From the NCBI GenBank assembly GCA_958348245.1, contig CATVYJ010000013.1, positions 1 through 35,489 of the forward strand: 35,489 nucleotides of DNA, written 5' to 3'. The notes beneath the pieces were generated by a model. That model ran no database searches. It saw only the letters and a program-made list of their open reading frames with translations, and was not told where the DNA came from. Made by a program: the position numbers and the translations under genes. The stretch comes from an uncultured Veillonellaceae bacterium (GTDB lineage: Bacteria > Bacillota > Negativicutes > Veillonellales > Dialisteraceae). How positions within the stretch are numbered: the first letter of the stretch is position 1; each line of letters starts with the position of its first letter. Below, in pieces: positions 9,181 to 16,783 of this stretch.

Positions 9181-9651
9181 CTATTCTGTTTTTTCGTCCG
9201 GTCCGCGGCGGATGCCCTCCACCGCCCAGAGAGCGCGCTTCACCTCGAGGCCGCCCACATAGCCTCCGTCGCCGTCTTCCGCCGTCACCCGGTGACAGGG
9301 CACGAAGAGCGCCACGGGGTTTTTATTGCACGCGCTGATCACGGCGCGCATTTTCTTCACCATGCCCAGCTTCTTTGCGAGCGCCGCCGCCGTCACGGTC
9401 CGTCCGTAGGGCACGGCAAGGACCGCCTGCCACACGGCCCGCTCCAGCTCCGTGCCCGGCGCGGCCACCAGCAGGTCGAACGACCGGCGCTGCCGCTTGA
9501 AATATTCTTCCACTTCCCGCGCGGCCGCCGTCAGGAGCGGCGTCTCCGGCGCGCGGAGCGGCGCGTTCACCCAGGCGCACTCCGTGATGCACTCCCGGAT
9601 CTCCCAGATGCAGAGACGCCCCGCGGGCGTTTCAATGACGCAGTGATTCAT
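9181..9651 (-). CDS. ogt: Methylated-DNA--protein-cysteine methyltransferase
   Basis: A 156-aa suicide repair protein that moves the alkyl group of O6-methylguanine to its own cysteine. The active-site motif PCHRV is at residues 118-122 (C119), preceded by the family segment MRAVISACNKNP and the winged-helix VPYGRTVTAAALAKKLG. A glycine pair GYVGGLEVKRALWAVEG closes the domain as expected. The N-terminal domain is short, as in Ogt rather than Ada. The start has GGAGG four bases upstream and lies nine bases after the exonuclease stop, so the two genes are in one operon with the B3/4-domain gene. Confidence 0.94.
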   Translation of the reverse strand: MNHCVIETPAGRLCIWEIRECITECAWVNAPLRAPETPLLTAAAREVEEYFKRQRRSFDLLVAAPGTELERAVWQAVLAVPYGRTVTAAALAKKLGMVKKMRAVISACNKNPVALFVPCHRVTAEDGDGGYVGGLEVKRALWAVEGIRRGPDEKTE

Positions 9652-9660
9652 GGTGCCTCC

Positions 9661-10254
9661 TCAGTCGTCAAACAGCGCCGCCGGCCGATGGGTGCGCTTC
9701 ACATGGAAAGCGGACAGCTTCTGCCCCGCCGCCTCCATCATGTCCTCCACCGTGTCCGCCTTCGTTCTCACAAGCGCCTGGCGCACGATGTATTCGCAGG
9801 CTTCCGCATCGGCCAGCGCCTGATGGTGCTGGAAAGAAAATCCCAGAAGGCCCGCCACCGTATTGAGGCGGTGATTCTCCATCTCCCGCCAGAGCGCGCG
9901 GGAAAGCTTCACCGTACAGCCGTAGCGGAAATGCAGGTCCGGCAGATCGTACCAGTCGAGCGTGGCCGCGAGCACGCCCATATCGAAGAGCGCGTTGTGC
10001 GCGAAGACCACGCTGCCTTCCAGCCGCCGGGCCACCTCCTCCCAGAAAGCGGGAAATTCCGGCTCGTTCTCCACCATCTCCGGATGGATGTGATTCACGC
10101 GCACGCAGTTCGGATCAAAGAGCATCTTCGGCGGGCGGATGAGGTGATACCACTCGTCCGTCACCTTCGTCCCGTCGGACACGACGATGCCGAGAGAGCA
10201 CGCGCTGGCCCGCTCGTAATTGGCCGTCTCAAAATCAATCGCCGCGTACTTCAT
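9661..10254 (-). CDS. DnaQ-like 3'-5' exonuclease (DEDDh)
   Basis: A 197-aa exonuclease domain protein. The DEDDh residues are visible: D7 and E9 in AAIDFETANYE, D91 in HNALFDMGVL, and H144 with D149 in HHQALADAEA. Such stand-alone proteins remove nucleotides from the 3' end of DNA or RNA and resemble the polymerase III epsilon chain without the polymerase-binding tail. The start MKYAAIDFET was preferred over an upstream ATG because it shares a base with the stop of the preceding gene (TGATG), a normal coupling arrangement, and matches the family N-terminus. Co-transcription with ogt suggests a role in DNA repair or nucleic-acid turnover, but this is inference. Confidence 0.9.
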   Translation of the reverse strand: MKYAAIDFETANYERASACSLGIVVSDGTKVTDEWYHLIRPPKMLFDPNCVRVNHIHPEMVENEPEFPAFWEEVARRLEGSVVFAHNALFDMGVLAATLDWYDLPDLHFRYGCTVKLSRALWREMENHRLNTVAGLLGFSFQHHQALADAEACEYIVRQALVRTKADTVEDMMEAAGQKLSAFHVKRTHRPAALFDD

Positions 10255-11012
10255 CAGATCTGCGACACAAAGTCCGGCGTCTCCGCATCGAGCCACGCCG
10301 TCTCCGCCGTCCGGCCGAACGAGTCCTTCATGCGCCGCGCGAGCTCATTCCGCACGGACATGGCCTTCCGCCGCGTCGCCCCGAAGCAGGGCAGCGCAAA
10401 GAGAATATTCCGCGTGTCCGGCGTGACCGCCCCGGTCCGCCCTTCGTCGCAGAAGAACCGGCGCACCGCCGCTTCCCGCCCGAAGGCAAAGAGGACTTCC
10501 CCTGCCGCCGGCGTCTCCTCCGCACCGTCCGCCGTGAGAAAGCGGTCGCCCTCTCCGGCGGCGCGCACCGCCAGGGCCGCGCTCTCGTCTCCCATATCGA
10601 AGGCAAAGACGGGAATGCGGAACTGCAGCTCCGCCCCGCGGGCGAGGTCTTTCGCCGCGTTCAGCCGGGGCAGCGCCGTGTCCCCGATGAGGCCAGTCAC
10701 GCTGCCCGGGCCCCGCGCGGCCGGCGCGGACGCCTCCCGGACAATGCCTTCTCCCAGCGCGCGGAGCGTCCGCTCCATGGAAGGCACGCCGTCCATGCCG
10801 CCCCGGGCGAGCGCCTCGCGGTACGACTGCACGCCCCGGTCCGCAGCGAGAGGCTTCAGCTTCAGCAGCAGCCCCGCCTCGAGGCTCGCATGGCGAAGGA
10901 ACGCTTCGATATCCCGGTCGGGGACGAGGTTGTCGATGCCTTTCATGGCCACCAGCCCCAGATTGAAATCGGGGAAGCGCTCAAAAATCTGTGCGTCTAT
11001 GGTACATTTCAT
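10254..11012 (-). CDS. B3/4 (tRNA-synthetase editing-like) domain protein
   Basis: A 252-aa protein resembling the B3/4 domain found in the beta subunit of phenylalanyl-tRNA synthetase and in free-standing COG3382 proteins. Supporting features are the central VTGLIGDTALPRLNAAKDLA segment, the strand FRIPVFAFDMGDE and the late LFALPCFGAT. Free-standing members are suspected of editing or binding tRNA or amino acids, but the role is not established. The ATG at 11012 has AGGAGG nine bases upstream; a longer in-frame extension has no such site. The gene opens an operon with the exonuclease and ogt from its own promoter. Family assignment is from memory of motifs, hence moderate confidence. Confidence 0.7.
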   Translation of the reverse strand: MKCTIDAQIFERFPDFNLGLVAMKGIDNLVPDRDIEAFLRHASLEAGLLLKLKPLAADRGVQSYREALARGGMDGVPSMERTLRALGEGIVREASAPAARGPGSVTGLIGDTALPRLNAAKDLARGAELQFRIPVFAFDMGDESAALAVRAAGEGDRFLTADGAEETPAAGEVLFAFGREAAVRRFFCDEGRTGAVTPDTRNILFALPCFGATRRKAMSVRNELARRMKDSFGRTAETAWLDAETPDFVSQI

Positions 11013-11033
11013 ATGATTTCCTCCTGTCATTTC

Positions 11034-11062
11034 AGTATATTTCAAAGAAAAAACGCCGTCAA
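11034..11062 (-). promoter_or_regulatory. Promoter of the B3/4-exonuclease-ogt operon
   Basis: Minus-strand TTGACG (11057-11062) and TATACT (11034-11039) are 17 bases apart, just upstream of the AGGAGG of the B3/4-domain gene. Confidence 0.8.
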
Positions 11063-11082
11063 GAAAAGGCGAAGCCCCTTCC
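11059..11082 (-). terminator. Weak terminator after first Bcr/CflA transporter
   Basis: On the minus strand GAAGGGGC and GCCTTTTC (two G-T pairs) close a three-base loop, followed by a short T-rich run. It overlaps the -35 box of the next operon. Confidence 0.5.
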
Positions 11083-11119
11083 TGCGGCGCATCCCGCCCG
11101 TCTTCCGGGCCGCTCCCCG

Positions 11120-12322
11120 TCAGAACGGGAGCAGCCGGCGGCGGGAAAGTTCCTTTCTGTGGTACGGCGCGATGAAGCGCCGGAACGACAGCAGGGCGAG
11201 CGCGTAGCCCGCGATCATGAGCAGCCCCATGGGGAGCGCGGTGCGGTCCCCGGCGATGCCCACGAGAGGCATGCACGCCCCGCCGAGAATCATGGAGAAA
11301 AATCCCAGAAGCGCGGAGGCGCTCCCCGCGTTCCTGCCCTGCTTCGTCAGCGCGAGGGCGATGCTGGACGAGCCCATCACGGAGAGCGGCGTAATGGTCA
11401 CGAACAGCACGGGCACGGCGTACCAGATGGGCGCATCCAGCAGGAATCCCGCCGTGAGGAGCACGCTCCCCGCCAGCGGCACCAGCAGAGACGCCCGCAG
11501 CATGACCACCCCTTCCACGGAGCCCGCCATCTTTGCGGACAGCGTCCCCATGGCCATGAGGCCGAGCCCGATGCCGCCGAAGATGAAGCTGAACGTCTGG
11601 GCGGAGACGCCGTACACATTCTGAAAGAGGAACGACGAGCCGGCGAGATAGGAGAAGAACGCCCCGAAGACGAAGCACTGCACGAGGCAGTGCCCGAGGA
11701 AGTACCGGTCCTGCAGGAGCTCGCCGAAGCTGCGGAAGCTCCCCGACAGGCTCCGGATGCGCTTCTCCCGGGGAAGGGTCTCGGAGAAGAGCAGCGTCAT
11801 CCCCGTGAGGACCGCCCCCACGCCCACCAGCACGGCGAAGACGCCCCGCCAGGGCAGAAAGAGCAGGAGCTGCCCGCCGATGACCGGCGCGAGCACCGGC
11901 GCCAGGCCGTGCACCATCATGAGGATGGAGAGGAACCGCAGCAGCTCCGCCCCGCTCTTCACATCCCGGGCGATGGCGCGGGAAATGACGATGCCGAACG
12001 CGCCGCAGAATCCCTGGGCGAAGCGGTACAGAAGAAACCAGTAGATGCTCTGCGCCTGCCAGCACGCGGCGGACATGGCCATGAAGCCTGCCATGCCGAG
12101 GAGAAGCGGCCCCTTTCGCCCGAACCGGTCCGACAGCGGCCCGCCCGCCACCTGTCCCACCGCCATGCCCGCCATGGTCATGGTGAGCGTGAGCTGGGCC
12201 AGCGACGGCGTCACGCCGAAATCTTCCGCGAGCTCCGGCAGCCCCGGCAGATACATATCCGTCGAGAGCGGCGACATGGCGGATATCCATCCGAGAAATA
12301 CGAGCAGGTACAGATTTCCCAT
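11120..12322 (-). CDS. Bcr/CflA-type multidrug MFS transporter (copy 1)
   Basis: A 400-aa inner-membrane protein with about twelve hydrophobic segments, of the drug:H+ antiporter-1 branch of the major facilitator superfamily. Family marks are STDMYLPGLPELAEDFGV after the first membrane helix and the loop GGPLSDRFGRKGPLL between helices 2 and 3. Members export chloramphenicol, bicyclomycin and other compounds; the substrate here is unknown. It has an AAGGAGG ribosome site. It is a paralogue of the transporter immediately upstream (12451-13653), the same length and nearly identical in the first loop. The leader contains a promoter-like -10 and a terminator-like hairpin. Confidence 0.92.
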   Translation of the reverse strand: MGNLYLLVFLGWISAMSPLSTDMYLPGLPELAEDFGVTPSLAQLTLTMTMAGMAVGQVAGGPLSDRFGRKGPLLLGMAGFMAMSAACWQAQSIYWFLLYRFAQGFCGAFGIVISRAIARDVKSGAELLRFLSILMMVHGLAPVLAPVIGGQLLLFLPWRGVFAVLVGVGAVLTGMTLLFSETLPREKRIRSLSGSFRSFGELLQDRYFLGHCLVQCFVFGAFFSYLAGSSFLFQNVYGVSAQTFSFIFGGIGLGLMAMGTLSAKMAGSVEGVVMLRASLLVPLAGSVLLTAGFLLDAPIWYAVPVLFVTITPLSVMGSSSIALALTKQGRNAGSASALLGFFSMILGGACMPLVGIAGDRTALPMGLLMIAGYALALLSFRRFIAPYHRKELSRRRLLPF

Positions 12323-12339
12323 ACGTCCTCCTTTTCAGG

Positions 12340-12366
12340 AAAAAGAAAACACTGCCCGCAGGCAGT
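12340..12366 (-). terminator. Leader hairpin/terminator before transporter copy 1
   Basis: ACTGCC (12361-12366 read on the minus strand) and GGCAGT close a four-base loop and are followed by GTTTTCTTTTT. It lies between the promoter-like site at 12408 and the start codon at 12322. It may attenuate the downstream gene, end the upstream transporter transcript, or both. Confidence 0.7.
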
Positions 12367-12407
12367 ATCCATCAGAAAACGCAGACCGCGCAGGGCCTGC
12401 ATTTTTT

Positions 12408-12436
12408 ATTATACGGCAAAGTCCGGAAAAAGGAAA
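12408..12436 (-). promoter_or_regulatory. Promoter-like site of transporter copy 1
   Basis: A perfect TATAAT on the minus strand (12408-12413) with TTTCCT 17 bases upstream (12431-12436). The -35 is weak, but copy 2 has the same arrangement with TTTCTT. Confidence 0.6.
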
Positions 12437-12450
12437 CGGGCGGCGCGCCG

Positions 12451-13653
12451 TCACAGCTCGTCCCGGTGAAAGGGCGCGACGCACCGGAAAAAAGCCAGCG
12501 CCGCGAGCGCATACCCCGCCGCCATGAGGCAGCCCATGGGCACCGCCGTATGATCGCCCGCCAGGCCCGCGAGCGGCATGCACACACCGCCGAGCGCCAT
12601 GGAGGCGCACCCCAGGAGGGCCGACGCGCTGCCCGAGACGCTGCCTCCTTCCCGGGAGAGCGCCAGCGCCGTGCTGGCCGCGCTCATCACGGAGAGCGGC
12701 GTGATAGTCACAAACAGGATCGGCACCGTATACCAGAGCGGCGCGCCCGCGAGAAAGCCCCCGAGGAGCAGCACGCTCCCCGCCAGCGGCACCGTCACGG
12801 CATATTTCAGCATGACCGACTCCCGCACCGCGCCGGAAAAACGCGCCGGGAGCGATCCCGTGCACAGGAGCCCCACGCCGATGCCGCCGAAAATGCAGCT
12901 GTACGCCTGCGGCGAAAGGCCGTACACATTCTGAAAGAGAAAGGACGAACCGGCGATGTACGAGAAGAACGCCCCGAAGGCAAAGCACTGCACGAGACAG
13001 TGCCCGCGGAAATAAGGCTGGGCGAGGAGCGCCGGAAAATTCCGGAAGCTCGCGAGAAATCTCCGGCTCCGGAGCCCCGCGGGCAGCGTCTCCGAATAGC
13101 CGAGCACCGCCGCCGCGGCCGCCGCGCCGATGCCGGCCAGCACGAGAAACACGCCCCGCCAGTCCGTGAAGGCGAGAATCTGCCCGCCTGCGACCGGCGC
13201 GAGAATCGGCGCGAGCCCGTTGATCATCATGAGCACCGCGAAATACCGCGTCAGCTGCGGCCCGTCCGTCACGTCGCGGGCGATCGCCCGGGCGATGACG
13301 ATGCCGAACGCCCCCGCCGCGCCCTGCACGAGCCGCGCCGCCAGCAGGTGCCACACGTCCTCCGCGAGCCAGCACCAGGCCGACGCCGCCGCAAAGACGA
13401 CCATGCCGAAAAAGAGCGGCGGCTTCCGCCCCAGCCGGTCCGACAGCGGCCCGCCCGCGATCTGCCCCGCCGCCATGCCAATCATGGTCATGGTGAGCGT
13501 GAGCTGCGCCATCGACGCGGGAACGCCCAGTTCCTCCGTCATCTCCGGCAGCCCCGGCAGATACATATCCGTGGAAAGCGGCGTCAGCGCCGCCAGCAGC
13601 CCGAGAAAAACGAGGAGCTTTCCCCCGTGCGGCGAAGAAGATTTCCTGTCCAA
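12451..13653 (-). CDS. Bcr/CflA-type multidrug MFS transporter (copy 2)
   Basis: A 400-aa twelve-helix efflux protein. Marks are LTPLSTDMYLPGLPEMTEEL near residues 20-40 and GGPLSDRLGRKPPLF in the helix 2-3 loop. I set the start at a TTG codon (13653-13651) because GGGAGG lies five bases upstream and because it makes the protein exactly 400 residues, the length of its paralogue; the longer open frame reaching 13839 would run through the promoter and hairpin. The two transporters share most helices and probably arose by tandem duplication. Export substrate is unknown. Confidence 0.9.
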   Translation of the reverse strand: MDRKSSSPHGGKLLVFLGLLAALTPLSTDMYLPGLPEMTEELGVPASMAQLTLTMTMIGMAAGQIAGGPLSDRLGRKPPLFFGMVVFAAASAWCWLAEDVWHLLAARLVQGAAGAFGIVIARAIARDVTDGPQLTRYFAVLMMINGLAPILAPVAGGQILAFTDWRGVFLVLAGIGAAAAAAVLGYSETLPAGLRSRRFLASFRNFPALLAQPYFRGHCLVQCFAFGAFFSYIAGSSFLFQNVYGLSPQAYSCIFGGIGVGLLCTGSLPARFSGAVRESVMLKYAVTVPLAGSVLLLGGFLAGAPLWYTVPILFVTITPLSVMSAASTALALSREGGSVSGSASALLGCASMALGGVCMPLAGLAGDHTAVPMGCLMAAGYALAALAFFRCVAPFHRDEL

Positions 13654-13667
13654 AACAAACCTCCCTG

Positions 13668-13693
13668 AAAAAATAAAACTGCCCGGAGGCAGT
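13668..13693 (-). terminator. Leader hairpin/terminator before transporter copy 2
   Basis: On the minus strand ACTGCC and GGCAGT (13688-13693 and 13678-13683) close a four-base loop and lead into TTTTATTTTTT, right before the ribosome site. A second perfect nine-base stem, CGGCGGATT with AATCCGCCG (13703-13727), lies upstream in the same leader. Together they look like a leader attenuator. Confidence 0.72.
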
Positions 13694-13734
13694 CTGTTTT
13701 CCCGGCGGATTCTGCGGCAATCCGCCGTGTCTGT

Positions 13735-13763
13735 ATTATAAAGGAAAACGGGGCAAAAAGAAA
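13735..13763 (-). promoter_or_regulatory. Promoter of transporter copy 2
   Basis: Minus-strand TATAAT (13735-13740) with TTTCTT (13758-13763) 17 bases upstream. The leader from here to the start codon would be about 75 bases. Confidence 0.65.
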
Positions 13764-13795
13764 CGGCCATCCGCCGGATTTCTCCGCCGGGTACG

Positions 13796-13829
13796 CAAAA
13801 AGCGCACCCCGGAGAGCGCGCCTTTTTTC
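13796..13829 (-). terminator. Terminator of glutamate dehydrogenase
   Basis: Minus-strand AAAAAAGGCGCGC and GTGCGCTTTTT form a GC-rich stem with a one-base bulge, ten bases after the gdhA stop, followed by a T-run. Confidence 0.8.
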
Positions 13830-13839
13830 TTTGTATCAA

Positions 13840-15096
13840 TCAGCCGAGGAAGCCCCGCGTATTCTGCGCTTCCACGATGCGCTTCAGCGCCAGCATGTAC
13901 GCCGCGAGACGGTACGTCACGCCGTACTGCTGCCGGATGGCGTCCACGTCCTCATAGGAGCGGCGCATATTGTCCCGGAGCCGCGCGTTGTATTCGTCCT
14001 CCGTCCAGTAGAGGCCGGTCTTGTTCTGCACCCATTCGTAATAGGAGCCGACCACGCCGCCCACGTTGGACATGACGTCGGGCAGCACCTCGATGCCTTT
14101 CTTTTCGAAGTAATCGTCCGCTTCTTCCGTGGTGGGGCCGTTCGCGCCTTCGAGGATGACCTTCGCCTGCACGCCTTCCATGGTCCCCGCGTGAAGCTGA
14201 TTTTCCAGCGCCGCCATGAAAAGCACGTCCACGGGGAGCTTCAGCAGCTCTTCGTTGGGAATGACCGTCGCCCCTTCTTCCTCATAGCCCTTGAGGGAGC
14301 GGCCGTGGGAGTTGGCGTACACGTAGGCTTTCTCCACGTCGATGCCGTTCGGATTGTACAGCGAGCCGTCGATGTCGCCGATGGCGATGACCTTCACGCC
14401 TTCGCGGTGCATGAGGAGCGAGCCCACGCTGCCCACGTTGCCGAAGCCCTGCACGGCCAGCGTGAGGGAGCTCATGGGAATGCCTTTCTTCTCGCACCAC
14501 GTCTCGAGGGTGTACGTGAGCCCCCGGCCCGTCGCTTCATTGCGGCCGAGCGACCCGCCGGTGACAATGGGCTTGCCCGTGACGACGCCCGGCGTCCATT
14601 CGCCCGTGACCGCACTGTATTCGTCGGCGATCCACGCCATGATCTGCGCGTTCGTATTCACATCCGGCGCGGGCACGTCCTTATCGGGGCCGATGAAGGG
14701 AGCGATGCGGCGCACGTAGGTGCGGGTGAGCCGCTGTAGCTCTCTCTGGGACAGCTTCTTCGGATCTACCTTGATGCCGCCCTTCGCGCCGCCGTAGGGG
14801 ATATTGCCGATGGCATTCTTGATGGACATCCACGCCGCGAGCGCCTTCACTTCGTTTTCGTCGGACGCGGGGTGGAAGCGGATGCCCCCCTTCGCTGCGC
14901 CGCGGGCCGTGCTGTGCTGCACCCGGTACCCGGAGAAGACCTCCACGTGCCCGTCGTCCATCACGATGGGCAGGCTCACCGTGAGCTCCCGTTCGGGGTA
15001 GCGCACAAATTCATATTCATTCTTCGCCATGCCCAGTTTTTCCGCCGCCTTGTCCAGCACATGCAGCATGTTTTCATACGGATTATACTCAGCCAT
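13840..15096 (-). CDS. gdhA: Glutamate dehydrogenase
   Basis: A 418-aa enzyme that interconverts glutamate and 2-oxoglutarate plus ammonia. The catalytic residues of the clostridial enzyme are all present with a constant offset of 20: K69 (AAKGGIRFHP), K93 (MSIKNAIG), K105 (YGGAKGGI) and D145 (VPAPDVNTNA). The nucleotide fold is GFGNVGSVGSLL followed by the acidic GDIDG after the second strand; NAD versus NADP use is not certain from this. The start at 15096 has GAGGTG six bases upstream; an earlier in-frame GTG is part of that ribosome site. It has its own promoter and terminator. In amino-acid-fermenting anaerobes this is the entry to glutamate catabolism. Confidence 0.96.
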   Translation of the reverse strand: MAEYNPYENMLHVLDKAAEKLGMAKNEYEFVRYPERELTVSLPIVMDDGHVEVFSGYRVQHSTARGAAKGGIRFHPASDENEVKALAAWMSIKNAIGNIPYGGAKGGIKVDPKKLSQRELQRLTRTYVRRIAPFIGPDKDVPAPDVNTNAQIMAWIADEYSAVTGEWTPGVVTGKPIVTGGSLGRNEATGRGLTYTLETWCEKKGIPMSSLTLAVQGFGNVGSVGSLLMHREGVKVIAIGDIDGSLYNPNGIDVEKAYVYANSHGRSLKGYEEEGATVIPNEELLKLPVDVLFMAALENQLHAGTMEGVQAKVILEGANGPTTEEADDYFEKKGIEVLPDVMSNVGGVVGSYYEWVQNKTGLYWTEDEYNARLRDNMRRSYEDVDAIRQQYGVTYRLAAYMLALKRIVEAQNTRGFLG

Positions 15097-15161
15097 AGGA
15101 TTCACCTCGTCTATACACAGGGGACGCCATAGAAAAAAGCTATGCGTGATACCCTGTATGT

Positions 15162-15190
15162 ACTATACCACATTTCAACTCATCTTTGAA
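15162..15190 (-). promoter_or_regulatory. Promoter of gdhA
   Basis: Minus-strand TTCAAA (15185-15190) and TATAGT (15162-15167), 17-base spacing, about 65 bases upstream of the start codon. Confidence 0.7.
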
Positions 15191-15281
15191 TGCGTTTGTG
15201 GTATATGTTTTCTTCCGGCGCCCCGGATTTTCACCGCCCGGAAAATATGGTACACTACGTTCCGGAAAGGAGACTTCACAC

Positions 15282-15446
15282 ATGCTGACATCTGCGCTGC
15301 TTCACAGTTTTCTCGCCATGGGCGTCTTTTTTCTCCTTCTCATGCTGTGCGCCGCCCGGGAATTTTCGCTGGAAAAGAGCCTCGCCGCCTCCGGCCTCTG
15401 GACGGGCGTCTTTCTTCTCTTCTGGCAGCACCTCGCACACATCTGA
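15282..15446 (+). CDS. Small membrane protein, 54 aa, unknown function
   Basis: A short gene with a good ribosome site (AAAGGAG, nine bases before ATG) and a terminator behind it. The product has two hydrophobic segments, roughly residues 8-23 (HSFLAMGVFFLLLMLC) and 37-50, joined by a short charged linker AAREFSLEKS, so it should be a hairpin-like membrane peptide. I do not recognise a family. Possible promoter boxes TTTTCA (15228) and TACACT (15251) with 17-base spacing lie upstream. It stands alone between gdhA (divergent) and the Mrr gene. Confidence 0.6.
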   Translation: MLTSALLHSFLAMGVFFLLLMLCAAREFSLEKSLAASGLWTGVFLLFWQHLAHI

Positions 15447-15474
15447 ACCGCCGAAGGCCCGCCTCCGGCCGCGC

Positions 15475-15502
15475 CGCCCTTCCGGAGGGCGTTCTTTTTT
15501 TT
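15475..15502 (+). terminator. Terminator after small membrane protein
   Basis: CGCCCT and AGGGCG close a five-base loop and are followed by TTCTTTTTTTT. Confidence 0.85.
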
Positions 15503-15535
15503 GCGGAAATCCCCACGTATTTTCTTCCTTTGCGA

Positions 15536-15564
15536 TTGAGAAACGATCTGGCCGCGTCTATAAT
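15536..15564 (+). promoter_or_regulatory. Promoter of the Mrr-type endonuclease gene
   Basis: TTGAGA (15536-15541) and TATAAT (15559-15564) with exactly 17 bases between, 45 bases before the start codon. Confidence 0.85.
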
Positions 15565-15608
15565 AAAAGAAAATTACCAGAAATCATTGACAAATACGGA
15601 GGAAGATT

Positions 15609-16613
15609 ATGGCTGACGAAAATACTACGCCCACTGTATGGGGCATTCATACCCGGGACGATTCCCTTTTCCCTGCACAGAATCTCATCGCCATCGGCTG
15701 GTTTGATATGGGGGATCTCTCCGGGCTGCCTGCCGACCGCGAAGCTTTTCGGAAGAAATATGAGGAAACCTATCCCAAAGCCAAAAAGCAGACCGTCGCC
15801 GTCTCTTCCGCCACGGTGTACCGCTTTTTCCACGAAGCGCAGAAGGGCGACTACATCGTCTACCCGTCCAAACTGGACCGGCAGATTTACATTGGCCGCA
15901 TCGAAGGAGATGTCTATTATGTGGCGGGACAGCATTACTGCAGCCGCCGCGCCGTGAAATGGCTGAAAATCCTGCCGCGGACCGCATTTTCTCAGGGCGC
16001 GCTCTATGAAATCGGCTCCGCGCTGACCTTCTTCCGCGTGAAGACCTACGCTTCAGAATTTCTCGCCGCGCTGAGCAAACACGTCACGGCGGACAGCATC
16101 GCGCAGGACACGGATGAAACCATCGCGCGGACCGCGGACGACATTCTTGAATCCACCAGAGATTTCATTCTGAAAGAACTCAGCCGTCAGCTCAAGGGCT
16201 ATGCCATGGAGGATTTCGTGGCCAATCTGCTTCAGGCCATGGGCTACCGCACGACCGTATCGGCGCACGGCGGCGACCACGGCATCGACATCATCGCCTA
16301 CAAAGACGAACTGCCGCCGCGCATCGTCGTACAGGTGAAAAGCTATGACGGCCCCGTCACGGAGGCCAGCATCCAGTCGTTGAAAGGCGCCATGCGGGAA
16401 GGCGACTACGGTCTCTTCGTCACCATTTCCGAATACACGCGCAATGCCCGGGCCTATCTGGACAATACGCCCATCATCCGCGGTATCAACGGGACGGAAC
16501 TGGTCGATCTCATCCTGAAATATTACGACCAGCTCGACGAAACCTACCGCAGGTTGCTTCCTTTGAAAAAGGTGTACATTCCCGTAGCTGTCCAGGCAGA
16601 AGAAGAATCATAA
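15609..16613 (+). CDS. Mrr-like restriction endonuclease
   Basis: A 334-aa protein with two parts. Residues 8-125 look like an EVE/PUA-type modified-base reader or Mrr N-terminal domain (TVWGIHTRDD, GDYIVYPSKLDRQIYIGRIE). Residues about 195-300 form the Mrr catalytic domain of the PD-(D/E)xK superfamily: GDHGIDIIA gives D227 and VVQVKS gives Q242 and K244. Mrr enzymes cut DNA carrying foreign methylation (type IV restriction). No methyltransferase or specificity subunit is adjacent, consistent with a solitary modification-dependent nuclease. It has its own promoter and a GGAGG ribosome site. The reader-domain assignment is inference from pattern. Confidence 0.88.
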   Translation: MADENTTPTVWGIHTRDDSLFPAQNLIAIGWFDMGDLSGLPADREAFRKKYEETYPKAKKQTVAVSSATVYRFFHEAQKGDYIVYPSKLDRQIYIGRIEGDVYYVAGQHYCSRRAVKWLKILPRTAFSQGALYEIGSALTFFRVKTYASEFLAALSKHVTADSIAQDTDETIARTADDILESTRDFILKELSRQLKGYAMEDFVANLLQAMGYRTTVSAHGGDHGIDIIAYKDELPPRIVVQVKSYDGPVTEASIQSLKGAMREGDYGLFVTISEYTRNARAYLDNTPIIRGINGTELVDLILKYYDQLDETYRRLLPLKKVYIPVAVQAEEES

Positions 16614-16703
16614 AAATATGGCAGACGCTGCGTTCCTTTCTGCGTCGATGAAGCATGCCGCGCTGTGTGGGGCGCGCCTTCCCGGACGCCGCGGGGTTTC
16701 TGC
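16614..16703. other. Short gap after the Mrr gene
   Basis: No gene and no clear intrinsic terminator is visible; GACGC and GCGTC (about 16624-16654) could form a weak stem without a T-run. Confidence 0.4.
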
Positions 16704-16732
16704 TTGCAAAAAAAAATATTTCATGATATATT
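16704..16732 (+). promoter_or_regulatory. Promoter of leader ORF and P-type ATPase
   Basis: TTGCAA (16704-16709) and TATATT (16727-16732) are 17 bases apart. The transcript would have a leader of about 210 bases before the ATPase. Confidence 0.8.
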
Positions 16733-16783
16733 GCAGATAGTTCCGCCGGATTTCCGGCATTGACAGAAAGGACGCCGCCCGCC

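Noticed and set aside
12211..12402. 63-aa ORF overlapping the start of transporter copy 1 as an independent gene
   Set aside because: Most of it is out-of-frame transporter sequence; only its first codons might act as a leader peptide, and no ribosome site is seen.
12451..13839. 462-aa version of transporter copy 2
   Set aside because: The extra 62 residues would be encoded by the promoter, two hairpins and T-run; the TTG at 13653 has the ribosome site and gives the paralogue's length.
16744..16758. GCCGG/CCGGC hairpin as a terminator
   Set aside because: The stem is five bases and no T-run follows.
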